A stretch of 64,000 nucleotides of DNA from CAVRZJ01 sp964594125 (GTDB lineage: Bacteria; Acidobacteriota; Thermoanaerobaculia; Thermoanaerobaculales; Thermoanaerobaculaceae). Below the pieces are notes generated by a model. The model did no database searches. It was not told where the DNA came from and saw only the letters and a program-made list of their open reading frames with translations. Shown here piece by piece: positions 51,154 to 59,804 of this stretch (position 1 is the first letter of the stretch; each line of letters opens with the position of its first letter). Position numbers and translations under genes: made by a program. Location: contig CAZQLL010000014.1 in NCBI GenBank assembly GCA_964594125.1, forward strand, positions 36,156 to 100,155. The letters run 5' to 3'.

Positions 51154-52464
51154 ATGGACGGCGCGCGGCTGCGGCTCCGCAGGCAGTACATGGCCATTGC
51201 GAGCGTGTTCGCGGCGCTGCTGCTGGCCAGCTTCGCGGTGTTCGGCCGCCTGCTGATCGACCAGTTCTCGCGCTCGTACATCGAGGACGTGCTGCTCTCG
51301 GGACGCGCCCATGCCTCGGAGGTGGCCAGGCAGCTCGGCGGCGAGGGCCCGCTCTACAAGGTCGTCGAGCAGCGGCGCGAGACGCTGCAGAAGATCTCCG
51401 CCGAGCTGACGCACCTGGACATCGTCGAGTCCATGCAGGTCGTCGACGACATGGGCCACATCGTCTACGAGACGACGACGCGCAGCCGCGGGTACGTCGG
51501 CGGCTTCCCCGAAGGCAACGCGGAGCTGCTCCTGCCGAGCATTCCCAAGGAGGTCGTCGAGGGCCCCCTGCGCGAGTACACGATCCGGGTGCCGCTCGAG
51601 GAGCTCGGCTCGGTCGTCCTGACGCTGTCGCAGCCCGTGCTGGCGGAGCGCGTCGCCCTGCTGCGCCGCCGGCTGCTCGTCAACACCGCCGTCGCCGGCG
51701 GCCTGGCGTTCGCGGTGCTGGCGGCGGCGGTCGGCTTCATCTGGCACCTGGTGCAGCGCAACGCCCGCCTCGAGGAGCGCCGCAGGCTGGACGAGGAGCT
51801 GGCAAGCCTCGGATCGCTGGCCGCCAACCTCGCGCACGAGATCCGCAACCCGCTCAACGCGCTCTCGCTCAACCTCGAGATGGTACAGGAGGACCTCGAG
51901 CGCGCGGCAGTCGAGTCCGAGACCGCGCGCCTCGCCCGCCACGAGGTGAACCGGCTGTCGCAGCTCGTCAACGACTTCCTGGTGTACGCCAGGCCGCGTC
52001 CGCCGGCGCTCGAGGAGGTGTCCGCCGACGCGCTGCTCACCGACGTCGCCCGGCTCCTGCGGCCGGTGGCGGAGCGCGCCGGCGTGGCGCTGGCGGTCGC
52101 CGCCCGGCCCGCCACGGCCCGCGCCGACCGCGCCCAGATCACGCAGGTGATCGTCAACCTGGCGCTCAACGCGATCCAGGCGATGGAGGGGCGCGAGCGG
52201 CGGGAGCTCGCGCTGTCTGCGCGCGCGGAGGCCGGCGGCGCGGTGATCGAGATCGCCGACAGCGGCCCGGGGATCCCGGAGGCCGACCTCGAGCGGGTGC
52301 GCGAGGCGTTCTACTCCACGCGCCGCGGCGGCACCGGTCTCGGCCTCGCCATCGCCGACCGCGTGGTCGCCGCGCACGGCGGCACGCTCGGGCTCGCGAA
52401 CCGGCCCGAGGGCGGGCTGGTCGCGCGCGTGACCCTGCCGGGCGCCGCGGCCGCGACCGTGTAG
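51154..52464 (+). CDS. Membrane sensor histidine kinase
   Basis: 436 residues. Two membrane helices (about 11-33 and 172-195) enclose a ~135-residue periplasmic sensor with no obvious family. The kinase core has His228 in LAANLAHEIRNPLNALSLNL, the N box QVIVNLALNAIQAM, then ADSGPGIPE, FYSTRRGGTGLGLAI. There is no receiver or regulator gene beside it, so it is an orphan or works with a distant regulator. The ATG at 51154 lies seven bases after a TAGAAT box. The first ~137 bp of this locus are duplicated just upstream. Confidence 0.93.
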   Translation: MDGARLRLRRQYMAIASVFAALLLASFAVFGRLLIDQFSRSYIEDVLLSGRAHASEVARQLGGEGPLYKVVEQRRETLQKISAELTHLDIVESMQVVDDMGHIVYETTTRSRGYVGGFPEGNAELLLPSIPKEVVEGPLREYTIRVPLEELGSVVLTLSQPVLAERVALLRRRLLVNTAVAGGLAFAVLAAAVGFIWHLVQRNARLEERRRLDEELASLGSLAANLAHEIRNPLNALSLNLEMVQEDLERAAVESETARLARHEVNRLSQLVNDFLVYARPRPPALEEVSADALLTDVARLLRPVAERAGVALAVAARPATARADRAQITQVIVNLALNAIQAMEGRERRELALSARAEAGGAVIEIADSGPGIPEADLERVREAFYSTRRGGTGLGLAIADRVVAAHGGTLGLANRPEGGLVARVTLPGAAAATV

Positions 52465-52483
52465 ACTACGCGCGGAGGTGGTA

Positions 52484-53524
52484 ATGCGGTCTGTCCGCTC
52501 GCTGCTCGTTCTCTCGGTTTTGCTGCTGAGCTCCTCGGCGCTCGCGATGTTCCGCGCCGCCGACCTGGTGGTGGTCCCCGTCGGGGCGTCGACCGCCGGT
52601 CTGAACAGCTCGCTGTGGCGCACCGACCTCGAGATCCAGAACGTCGACAGCGTCGCGATCGACGTCATGGTGGTGTTCCTGCCGGGCAGCCGCACGACCA
52701 ACGCGGTGTGGTACCGCACGATGTCCAACCACCTCGGAGGGCGGGCGTCGGACGGCTTCGGCAAGGTCGACGCGAAGCTCAAGGACATCCCGGCGGGCCG
52801 CGCGGTGGTGATCGAGGACATCGTCAGGACCCACTGGGGCGACGACGTCAAGGGCGCGCTGCTGGTGTTCTCGTACGCGGCGAACTCGTTCACGACGACC
52901 ACACCCCCGGGGGGAGTGCCGAAGCTCGCCGTCGTGCGCTCGCGGACGTACTCCAGGGGGACGACGACCGACAACAAGACCACCACGTTCGGGCAGTCGA
53001 TCCCCGGCCTGCCGTGGTACTACTACATCGACCCGAGCCAGGAGTCGAAAGGCCTCAACGAGGTGGTGTTCTCCGGGATCCGGGAGGACGAGTCCTACCG
53101 GACCTCGATCGGCATGGTCAACGTCTCCGACCCTTCGACGTCGCTGTACGTCCAGCTCGCGCTCACGTCCGAGGATGGCACGCTGATCAGGCAGGTGACC
53201 AACTTCATGTCGCCGCTCGGTCACGAGCAGTTCGACCAGGCGGTGCTCACCCTGTTCGGCCTGGCGTCGGGCTCGGTCGTGACCAACGCGGCCGTCACGG
53301 CCAAGGTCTCGCTCTGGTCCTCGACCGGCGTCGACCCTTCTCCCGGTCTCATCGTCTACTGCTCGCGCATCGACAACGTGACCAACGACCCGGTCTACCT
53401 GGAGCAGTACTTCAAGAAGGAGCTCCCCTGGGACTGCGTCTTCAACGGCCACTGCACCGCCGCCAGCGCCCTCATGGCGCCGGCGGGACGGGCGTTCCGC
53501 CGGCCGCTGGCGCCGCCGTCGTAG
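52484..53524 (+). CDS. Secreted protein of unknown function
   Basis: 346 residues. Residues 1-21 are a Sec signal peptide (LLVLSVLLLSSSALA). The mature protein is rich in Ser, Thr, Val and aromatic residues, predicting beta-sandwich folds: NSSLWRTDLEIQNVDSVAID, VMVVFLPGSRTTNAVWYRTM, YRTSIGMVNVSDPSTSLYVQ and VTAKVSLWSSTGVDPSPGLI. Two Cys near the end (DCVFNGHC) may form a disulfide. The family was not recognised. ATG 52484 is chosen because GGAGG at 52474-52478 is well placed. It lies 19 bp after the kinase stop and may be cotranscribed with it. Confidence 0.75.
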   Translation: MRSVRSLLVLSVLLLSSSALAMFRAADLVVVPVGASTAGLNSSLWRTDLEIQNVDSVAIDVMVVFLPGSRTTNAVWYRTMSNHLGGRASDGFGKVDAKLKDIPAGRAVVIEDIVRTHWGDDVKGALLVFSYAANSFTTTTPPGGVPKLAVVRSRTYSRGTTTDNKTTTFGQSIPGLPWYYYIDPSQESKGLNEVVFSGIREDESYRTSIGMVNVSDPSTSLYVQLALTSEDGTLIRQVTNFMSPLGHEQFDQAVLTLFGLASGSVVTNAAVTAKVSLWSSTGVDPSPGLIVYCSRIDNVTNDPVYLEQYFKKELPWDCVFNGHCTAASALMAPAGRAFRRPLAPPS

Positions 53525-53559
53525 TAGAGCGCCCCGGACGCCGCGGCGCGGCGTTGTGC

Positions 53560-53565
53560 TAGGAT
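53560..53565 (+). promoter_or_regulatory. Candidate -10 box TAGGAT for ferredoxin
   Basis: TAGGAT 50 bases before the ferredoxin ATG at 53616, in the 91-bp gap after the secreted-protein gene. A ribosome site (GAAAGGGA) lies between. No clear -35. Confidence 0.4.
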
Positions 53566-53615
53566 TCACGACCGTCCGGCGGCCCGAGAGCGCCGCCTGA
53601 GAAAGGGACAGCACG

Positions 53616-53849
53616 ATGGCCAACAAGGACGACCGCATCGCCGAGAACGCGAGTGGAAGGTGGTACGTCGACTCGAGCTGCATCGACTGTGACGTCTGCC
53701 GCACCACCGCCCCGAACAACTTCAAGGCCAACGAGGACGAGGGCTACTCGTACGTGTTCAAGCAGCCCGAGAACGCCGACGAAGAAGCGCAGTGCAACGA
53801 GGCCAAGGCATCCTGCCCCGTCGAGGCGATCGGCGACGACGGCGAGTAG
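53616..53849 (+). CDS. Single-cluster [4Fe-4S] ferredoxin
   Basis: 77 residues, acidic. The cluster ligands are CIDCDVC (C-x2-C-x2-C, residues 22-28) and a distant CP in ASCPVEAIG near residue 67, the pattern of small monocluster ferredoxins. A further Cys (near 60) lies before it. It is probably a soluble electron carrier. ATG 53616 has AAAGGGA upstream. It stands alone, followed by a long gene-poor stretch. Confidence 0.92.
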   Translation: MANKDDRIAENASGRWYVDSSCIDCDVCRTTAPNNFKANEDEGYSYVFKQPENADEEAQCNEAKASCPVEAIGDDGE

Positions 53850-54412
53850 TCCGCCACAAGGGAACAGCGGCGCGGCCAGCATGCCGCGCTGGCCGCGCCG
53901 CGGCGGCCCCCCACGCCGGCCGCGCCGGCGCCGGCCACAGTCGGCGACAGTGTGGAAGCGTGTGATTGTGGCCGAGCACCGACGCCCACGTGGGCCGTCG
54001 CTTCCTCATGCAGCATTGCTGGCACTCGGCACATGCTGAGAAGGCAAGACGTTGATGCACGGGTCCTTGCGGCTACGTCCCGGCGCAGACCCAGGTGCGC
54101 CTTCGGCACCGATGATGCCGCTGAAGGCCCGATCCCGGCGAGTGTCACGTTCCCTCAGGTTCGCGTGGCCATTGTCAGCAACAGGCAGGAGCGCCATCGA
54201 GCGGGCCCGGAGCCCATCGTGAAGGTGGTCCTGGGCCTGGACCTCGGCGTGGACCAGACCGGGGCGTCCAGGTCCAGGCCGAGGTCCAGGCCGAGGTCCG
54301 GCACCGAGCCGAGGCCCCCTTACGGTGAATCTGGGCCGAAAACACCGCCCTCTTACTTGACACCCCCTTGGACGCCCCGTACGCTCCCAAGGTCCACGAG
54401 GAGGGACGATCC
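53850..54412. other. 563-bp gene-poor interval
   Basis: No convincing gene on either strand. The first ~100 bases are runs of GC. About 53950-54200 is less GC-rich than the flanks and the frames there have no family-like pattern. A long hairpin with a 12-bp tandem repeat follows (54234-54301). It may hold regulatory RNA, decayed sequence or an unusual terminator. Confidence 0.5.
54234..54301. repeat. Long inverted repeat with 12-bp tandem repeat
   Basis: 15-bp perfect arms (54234-54248 with 54278-54292, 29-nt loop). Inside and beyond the right arm AGGTCCAGGCCG is repeated at 54270-54281 and 54282-54293, with a partial third copy to 54301. It lies ~110 bp before the dehydrogenase gene and could act as a terminator for the ferredoxin or as a regulatory fold. 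Confidence 0.6.
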
Positions 54413-55261
54413 ATGGCGGTGCAGCGGATCGGGGTTGTCGGGGCGGGCCAGATGGGCAACGGGATCGCTCACGTCGCCGCGCTGGCGGGGTTTCAGGTCG
54501 TTCTCTCGGACGTGACCGCGGAGCTGGTGGACAAGGGCGTCGCCACCATATCGAAGAACATGGACCGCCAGGTGGCGAAGAACGCCATCACCGCGGAGGC
54601 CAGGGCCGTGGCGCTGGCCCGCATCTCGCCGGCCGCCGCACTCGATGCGCACGCCGACTGCGACCTCGTGGTCGAGGCCGTCGTCGAGAGCCTCGAGGTG
54701 AAGCTCGGCCTCTTCCGCAGGCTCGACGCGATCGTCAGGCCGGAGGGGATCCTGGCATCCAACACGTCGTCGATCGCCATCACCAAGCTCGCGGCAGCGA
54801 CCGGGCGGCCGGCACAGTTCATCGGGATGCATTTCATGAACCCGGTGCCGGTGATGCAGCTCGTCGAGGTGATCCGCGGCATCGCGACCTCCGACGAGAC
54901 GTTCCGCGCCGTCGAGGAGACCGCGCGGCGGATGGGGAAGACGCCGGTCGAGGTCAACGACTCGCCGGGGTTCGTCTCCAACCGGGTGCTGATGCCGATG
55001 ATCAACGAGGCGATCTTCGCGGTGTACGAAGGCGTCGGCTCGCCGGAGGCGGTCGACACCGTCATGAAGCTCGGCATGAACCACCCGATGGGTCCGCTGG
55101 TGCTGGCCGATTTCATCGGCCTCGACACCTGCCTGGCGATCCTGCGGGTGCTGCACGACGGCCTCGGCGACCCGAAGTACCGGCCTTGCCCGCTGCTCGT
55201 CAAGATGGTCGATGCGGGGTGGCTGGGCCGAAAGAGTGGACGTGGCTTCTACACGTACTGA
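54413..55261 (+). CDS. hbd: 3-hydroxybutyryl-CoA dehydrogenase
   Basis: 282 residues, normal length. IGVVGAGQMGNGIAHVAALA is the NAD-binding Rossmann loop. NTSSIAITKLAA and GMHFMNPVPVMQLVEVI (catalytic His) follow. The C-terminal domain has PGFVSNRVLMPMINEAIF, MNHPMGPLVLADFIGLDTCL and the closing GWLGRKSGRGFYTY. It oxidises 3-hydroxybutyryl-CoA to acetoacetyl-CoA, or the reverse, in beta-oxidation, butyrate or PHB metabolism. ATG 54413 follows GAGGAGGGA. No other CoA-metabolism gene is beside it. A long inverted repeat lies upstream. Confidence 0.95.
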   Translation: MAVQRIGVVGAGQMGNGIAHVAALAGFQVVLSDVTAELVDKGVATISKNMDRQVAKNAITAEARAVALARISPAAALDAHADCDLVVEAVVESLEVKLGLFRRLDAIVRPEGILASNTSSIAITKLAAATGRPAQFIGMHFMNPVPVMQLVEVIRGIATSDETFRAVEETARRMGKTPVEVNDSPGFVSNRVLMPMINEAIFAVYEGVGSPEAVDTVMKLGMNHPMGPLVLADFIGLDTCLAILRVLHDGLGDPKYRPCPLLVKMVDAGWLGRKSGRGFYTY

Positions 55262-55498
55262 CAGCGTTCCCTCCGGTGTCCCGCCAGCCCGCGGCGCCGG
55301 TCACGCAGCACTTCGCGAAGGCCTCGTCTTCGCGGCCCGTGGCCCCCGGCCCGCGTCCCGAGGCGCCGATGGGACGCACCGGAAACCGCCCGCCGCTGTG
55401 ACGTGCCCTTCGCGATGCGAGGGCTTCGTTGCGAACGCTGCGGCCGGAGCGGTTTCAGGCGGGCGACGGGTCACGGGCCACGGGCCACGGGTTCCGGC

Positions 55499-57349
55499 AT
55501 GACCGTCCTGTGCCAGTGGTGTGGGTCGCCGAACCCCGACGGGCGCGAGCTCTGCCTGCACTGCAACTCCAAGCTGCTGGTCGTCTCGGGCTGGCTGGAG
55601 GAGGCGGACGAGGCCACGCCCGACGACGATGACGAGGCGCTCGAGCGCGAGGGGCTGGCGTTCGACGAGCACCTGCTCGAGCGGCTGTCGGCGAACGAGG
55701 AGGCAATCAAGCGCCTCGGCCTCGCGGCGGAGAGGATGGAGGCGCGGGTCTCGGAGCTGGAGCGCAGCGTGTCCCTGCTCGACGCCGGCGTGCAGGCTCT
55801 CATCGATCTCCTCGACCGCCGCAAGGTGGTGCGCGAGAGCGAGGTGATCGCCGCCTGGGAGCGCGCCGCGACCTCCGAGATGGCGCGCGAGGACTCGCTC
55901 GAGCGCCTGCGCGAGCGCCGCGAGGTGATCGTCTCGCGCGCCCGCACCGCCGGCGCTGCCGCCGCGCAGAGCTGCGCCCGTGCCCTGCAGTCCGCCGAGC
56001 TGGCGCTGCTCGCGGGGCAGACCGGGCGGGCGGCCGAGCTGCTGGCGGACGCCCTGCGCCGCGGTCCACGAAACCCGGAGCTGGCCTCGCTGATCGGCGA
56101 GCTCGCCTTCGAGCGCGGCGACCTGGTGGCGGCGGAGCGCTACTTCCGCCAGGTGATCCGCGCCGAAGCCGCCAACATCGACGCGCGCATCTACCTCGGC
56201 ACGATCCTCGCCGACAGCGGGCGCGAGGCGGAGGCGCTGACCCACCTCGAGCGCGCCGCCGCGCAGGCGCCGGACGCCTTCCTGCCGCACTTCTCGCTCG
56301 GCGCGCTGCACGCCTCGGCGGGGCGCCACGCCACGGCGCGCCGTCACCTGGCGATCGCGGTGCAGCGCGAGCCGGTGCCGCAGGCGCTGTTCCTGCTCGG
56401 TCTCGTCGAGCTCGAGGCCGGGCGCGCCGGGGCAGCGGTCGAAGCGCTGGAGCGTGCCGTCGCCGCGGAGCCGGAGTTCGAGGACGCCATCTACTACCTC
56501 GGCCTGGCGTTCCTCGAGCGCGGCTGGAACCGCAAGGCGCTCGGCTGCTTCCGCCGGGTGCTGGAGATCGACCCGCAGCGGCTGCAGTACCAGGAGGCCG
56601 TGCGCCTGATCGAGAGCGGGCCCGCGGGCGCCGGGGCGATGCCGCCAGAGGCCGAGCTGCTGGTGCGAGAGGCGTCGGCGGCCGCCGAGGCCGGGCAGGT
56701 CGAGCGCGCCTGGGGTCACCTGCAGCGCGCCACCCGCCTCACCGACCACCCGTCGTTGCTCGCCTCGCTGGCGCTGCTCGCCGCCGCGGCCGGCAAGCAC
56801 CGCGCGGCGCTGGCTGCCGCGCACCGCCTGCTCCGCCTGAAGGTCGACGGCGCGCCTGTGCTCGCCGCCTGGACGGCGCTGCTCGAGACGCTGCGCGCCA
56901 CACGCCGCTACGCCGCCGTCGAGCGCTGGGCGGGCGCGCTGTTCGCGCGCGACCCGGCGCCCCTCGTGCGCGCCATCGCCGCCTACGAGCTGGCGGTCGC
57001 CGAGCTCGACCGCGGCGGCGACCCGGCGCGCGCCCTCGAGCTCGGGCACAGCGCGCTCGCGCTCATCCCGCGGGAGCTGCGCCAGTACCCGCTGGCCGTG
57101 CTCGGCCGCGTCCACATGACGCGCCGCGAGTACTCCGACGCCGTCGACTACTTCGAGCAGGCCGCGGCGCTCTCGCCGTCGCCGGCCATCCTGACGCAGC
57201 TCGGCATGGCGCTGCTGGAGCAGGGAGAGGCGAAGCGGGCCCGCGAGGTGCTGCAGCGCGCCCGCGGCGGCGGCGCCCAGGACCTCAAGACCGACGTTCT
57301 GACCCACCTCGCCCGCGTGGGCTGGCTGTCGCCGCGCGGGCGCCGCTAA
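55499..57349 (+). CDS. Zinc-ribbon TPR-repeat protein
   Basis: 616 residues from ATG 55499. The start has a zinc ribbon: CQWCGSPNPDGRELCLHC (about residues 5-22), with four cysteines in C-x2-C...C-x2-C. An acidic linker and a coiled coil (about 70-130) come next. From ~165 to the end runs a series of TPR helical pairs (for example AERYFRQVIRAEAANIDARI, HLERAAAQAPDAFLPHFSLG and RKALGCFRRVLEIDPQRLQ). It is a scaffold or partner-binding protein of unknown target. It lies 9 bp before proS, so the two are probably one operon; the zinc ribbon might suggest a link to translation, but that is weak inference. Confidence 0.85.
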   Translation: MTVLCQWCGSPNPDGRELCLHCNSKLLVVSGWLEEADEATPDDDDEALEREGLAFDEHLLERLSANEEAIKRLGLAAERMEARVSELERSVSLLDAGVQALIDLLDRRKVVRESEVIAAWERAATSEMAREDSLERLRERREVIVSRARTAGAAAAQSCARALQSAELALLAGQTGRAAELLADALRRGPRNPELASLIGELAFERGDLVAAERYFRQVIRAEAANIDARIYLGTILADSGREAEALTHLERAAAQAPDAFLPHFSLGALHASAGRHATARRHLAIAVQREPVPQALFLLGLVELEAGRAGAAVEALERAVAAEPEFEDAIYYLGLAFLERGWNRKALGCFRRVLEIDPQRLQYQEAVRLIESGPAGAGAMPPEAELLVREASAAAEAGQVERAWGHLQRATRLTDHPSLLASLALLAAAAGKHRAALAAAHRLLRLKVDGAPVLAAWTALLETLRATRRYAAVERWAGALFARDPAPLVRAIAAYELAVAELDRGGDPARALELGHSALALIPRELRQYPLAVLGRVHMTRREYSDAVDYFEQAAALSPSPAILTQLGMALLEQGEAKRAREVLQRARGGGAQDLKTDVLTHLARVGWLSPRGRR

Positions 57350-57358
57350 GGAGCGACG

Positions 57359-59071
57359 ATGCGCTGGAGCCGATACTTCGTGTACACGCTGCGCGAGAAC
57401 CCCTCGGACGCCGAGGTGATCTCGCATCAGTTGCTGGCGCGCGCCGGCATGATCGACAAGGTGGCGGCGGGGATCTACACCTACCTGCCGCTCGGCTGGC
57501 GGTCGGTTGAAAAGCTGATACGGGTGGTGCGCGACGAGATGAACGCCGCCGGCGCCGTAGAGGTGGTGATGCCGAGCCTCGCGCCCGCCGAGCTGTGGCA
57601 GGAGTCCGGGCGCTGGCAGGCGTACGGCAAGGAGCTGCTGCGGATCAGGGATCGCCACGAGCGCGACTTCGTGTTCGGTCCGACCCACGAGGAGGTGATC
57701 ACCGACGCGGTGCGAAGGCGCGTCACCTCGTACCGCCAGCTCCCGGTCAACCTCTACCAGGTGACCACCAAGTTCCGCGACGAGATCCGCCCCCGCTTCG
57801 GGCTGATGCGCGGACGCGAGTTCATCATGAAGGACGCCTACTCGTTCCACGTCTCGGCCGCGAGCCTCGACGAGACGTACCGGGCGATGGAGCGGGCGTA
57901 CCGCAAGGTGTTCGACCGCTGCAAGCTGCGCTACACCGCCGTGGAAGCCGACACCGGCAACATCGGCGGCAGTGAGTCGCACGAGTTCATGGTGCTCGCC
58001 GACACCGGCGAGGACGCGGTGGTCGCCTGCGGCTGCGGCTACGGCGCCAACCTCGAGAAGGCGACGACGCGGCCGATCGCAACGCCGCCCGCATGGCCGG
58101 GCAAGGCGCCGGCCGCCCCGGAGGCCGTGCACACGCCGGGTACGACATCGGTCCACGATGTCGCCGCGCTCCTGCACCTGGATCCCGCACACTTCGTCAA
58201 GACGATGATCGTCGAGACCGACAGGGAGTACGCGGTCGCGCTCGTGCGCGGCGACGACGAGGTCAACGAGATCAAGCTGAAGAACGTGCTCGATGCCGTG
58301 CACCTGCAGCTCGCCTCGGAGGCGAAGGTGGAGCAGGTGTCCGGCGGCGCGATGGGGTTCTCGGGGCCGGTCGGCCTCAAGGGCGTGCGCGTCGTCGCCG
58401 ACACCGAGGTAATGCGGATGACGGTGTGCGCCACCGGCGCCAACCGCGCGGACCGCCACCTCGTCGGCGTCGTGCCGGGGCGCGATTTCACCCCCGACCT
58501 CGTCGCCGACATCCGCCAGGCGCGCGCCGGCGACCCCTGCCCGCGCTGCGGCGCGCCGCTGGAGATCGCCCGCGGCATCGAGGTCGGGCACATCTTCAAG
58601 CTCGGCACCAAGTACTCCTCGGAGATGCAGTGCAACTTCCTCGACGAGAAGGGGCAGACGTTCCCGATGATCATGGGGTGCTACGGCCTCGGGATCGGCC
58701 GCACGGTGGCCGCCGCGGTCGAGCAGAACCACGACGACGCCGGGATCGTCTGGCCGCGCCCGCTGGCGCCGTTCGAGGTCGAGCTGCTGGCGCTCAACCC
58801 CGACCAGCCGGCGGTGCGCGAGGCGTCGGAGAAGCTCTACGGCGGGCTGCAGGAGGCCGGCGTCGAGGTGCTCTTCGACGACCGCGACGAGCGTCCCGGC
58901 GTCAAGTTCAACGACGCCGACCTGATCGGCTTCCCGGTGCGCCTCGTGGTCGGCAAGAAGGGCGTCGAGCAGGGTCAGGCCGAGCTGTCGCTGCGCTCCG
59001 ACCGGGTCAAGACGCCGGTGGCGCTCGGCGACGCCGCCGCCAGGGCGCGCGAGCTGCTGGAACGGACGTGA
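57359..59071 (+). CDS. proS: Prolyl-tRNA synthetase, bacterial type
   Basis: 570 residues, the bacterial length with an editing (INS) domain. It begins SRYFVYTLRENPSDAEVISH and has class II motif 2 in TKFRDEIRPRFGLMRGREFI followed by MKDAYSFH. Residues ~225-385 form the YbaK-like INS editing insert (KTMIVETDREYAVALVRGDD). Motif 3 lies in GCYGLGIGRTVAAAVEQNHD. The anticodon-binding domain closes the protein (LFDDRDERPGVKFNDADLIG). It charges tRNA-Pro in the cytosol. ATG 57359 has AAGGAG upstream, and the TPR gene is 9 bp away. Confidence 0.97.
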   Translation: MRWSRYFVYTLRENPSDAEVISHQLLARAGMIDKVAAGIYTYLPLGWRSVEKLIRVVRDEMNAAGAVEVVMPSLAPAELWQESGRWQAYGKELLRIRDRHERDFVFGPTHEEVITDAVRRRVTSYRQLPVNLYQVTTKFRDEIRPRFGLMRGREFIMKDAYSFHVSAASLDETYRAMERAYRKVFDRCKLRYTAVEADTGNIGGSESHEFMVLADTGEDAVVACGCGYGANLEKATTRPIATPPAWPGKAPAAPEAVHTPGTTSVHDVAALLHLDPAHFVKTMIVETDREYAVALVRGDDEVNEIKLKNVLDAVHLQLASEAKVEQVSGGAMGFSGPVGLKGVRVVADTEVMRMTVCATGANRADRHLVGVVPGRDFTPDLVADIRQARAGDPCPRCGAPLEIARGIEVGHIFKLGTKYSSEMQCNFLDEKGQTFPMIMGCYGLGIGRTVAAAVEQNHDDAGIVWPRPLAPFEVELLALNPDQPAVREASEKLYGGLQEAGVEVLFDDRDERPGVKFNDADLIGFPVRLVVGKKGVEQGQAELSLRSDRVKTPVALGDAAARARELLERT

Positions 59072-59124
59072 CCGCGCGCATCGGCGCCCGGCCGAGCGCC
59101 GCATGGGGGGGCGGGGTTGACGGG

Positions 59125-59145
59125 CTCCCGAGGCTGTTTCGGGAG
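59125..59145 (+). terminator. Hairpin after proS
   Basis: 7-bp stem CTCCCGA/TCGGGAG (59125-59131 with 59139-59145), loop of seven bases, about 50 bp after the proS stop. It may end the proS message or shape the start of the next one. Confidence 0.45.
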
Positions 59146-59149
59146 CGTG

Positions 59150-59155
59150 TACAAT
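59150..59155 (+). promoter_or_regulatory. -10 box TACAAT for the RRM gene
   Basis: TACAAT 62 bases before the probable ATC start at 59218. A TTGACG lies at 59117-59122, but the 27-bp spacer is too long for it to act as the usual -35. Confidence 0.48.
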
Positions 59156-59217
59156 TCACTCCTCTGTCCGTGCGCGGCAGCGAGCGTAGGCAGCGGCCAG
59201 AAGAAACGGGGACGACC

Positions 59218-59706
59218 ATCGGATCGAAGGTCTTCGTAGGCAACCTGAGCTTCCGCACCACGAAGGAGGAGCTTGCCGGGCTCCTCGCCGAGGCGGGCTC
59301 CGTCGTGGACGTTTTCCTGCCGACCGACCGTGCCACCGGCAAGCCGCGCGGCTTCGCGTTCGTCGAGTTCGGCAGCGAGGCCGAAGCGGCCGAGGCGATC
59401 CGTCGCTTCCACGGCCGCGAGGTCGGCGGCCGCGCGATCCGGCTGAACATGGCCGACGAGCGCCCGCGCGAGCGCAGCGGGCCGCCCCGTTCGTTCGGCC
59501 CGCCGCCGGACCGGCCGAGCTTCGGCGGCGACCGCCCGGGACCGCCGCGCGACCGCTCCGGCCCGCCGCGCGAGCGCAGCGGGCCGCCGCGCTCGTTCGG
59601 GCCCCCGCCGTTCGAGCCGGAGCCGACGTTCTTCGCGGTCGAGGGGCGGCTGTCGCGGCCCAAGGGTAGCCGCCGCGGCGCCCGCGGCCGTAAGCGCTCC
59701 CTGTAG
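59218..59706 (+). CDS. RRM RNA-binding protein, probable ATC start
   Basis: 162 residues if translation begins at the ATC at 59218. The start of the fold is GSKVFVGNLSFRTTKEELAG, which in related bacterial RRM proteins directly follows the initiator Met; here that codon is ATC. RNP1 is RGFAFVEF, and RNP2 is VFVGNL. After the ~80-residue RRM the tail is Arg/Gly/Pro-rich (RERSGPPRSFGPPP repeated) and very basic at the end. The only standard start near is GTG 59170, which would add 16 residues unlike the family and lies very close to the promoter. It probably acts as a cold-shock or RNA-chaperone protein. Confidence 0.8.
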   Translation: MGSKVFVGNLSFRTTKEELAGLLAEAGSVVDVFLPTDRATGKPRGFAFVEFGSEAEAAEAIRRFHGREVGGRAIRLNMADERPRERSGPPRSFGPPPDRPSFGGDRPGPPRDRSGPPRERSGPPRSFGPPPFEPEPTFFAVEGRLSRPKGSRRGARGRKRSL

Positions 59707-59804
59707 ATTCGCGCGCTCGCGCGCTCTACCGGCGCCGCGGCCACGCAGGCGCGAGGACCCGCCCGGGGAGTTGGTGCGCCGACCCTCTCGCGTCGCCGGT
59801 GCTC

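Larger units (their letters stand above)
50994..51281. repeat. Direct tandem duplication of the sensor-kinase 5' end
   Basis: 50994-51130 is repeated at 51145-51281, a shift of 151 bases. The first ~92 bases are identical. Only four substitutions occur within the first copy before the match breaks off. The second copy is the true start of the histidine kinase gene. Confidence 0.9.

Noticed and set aside
54267..54301. Short direct repeats as a CRISPR array
   Set aside because: The units are only 12 bp and contiguous with no spacers, and no cas genes are present.
59117..59155. TTGACG and TACAAT as one sigma-70 promoter before the RRM gene
   Set aside because: The spacer is 27 bp, far from 16-18, so only the -10 element is kept.
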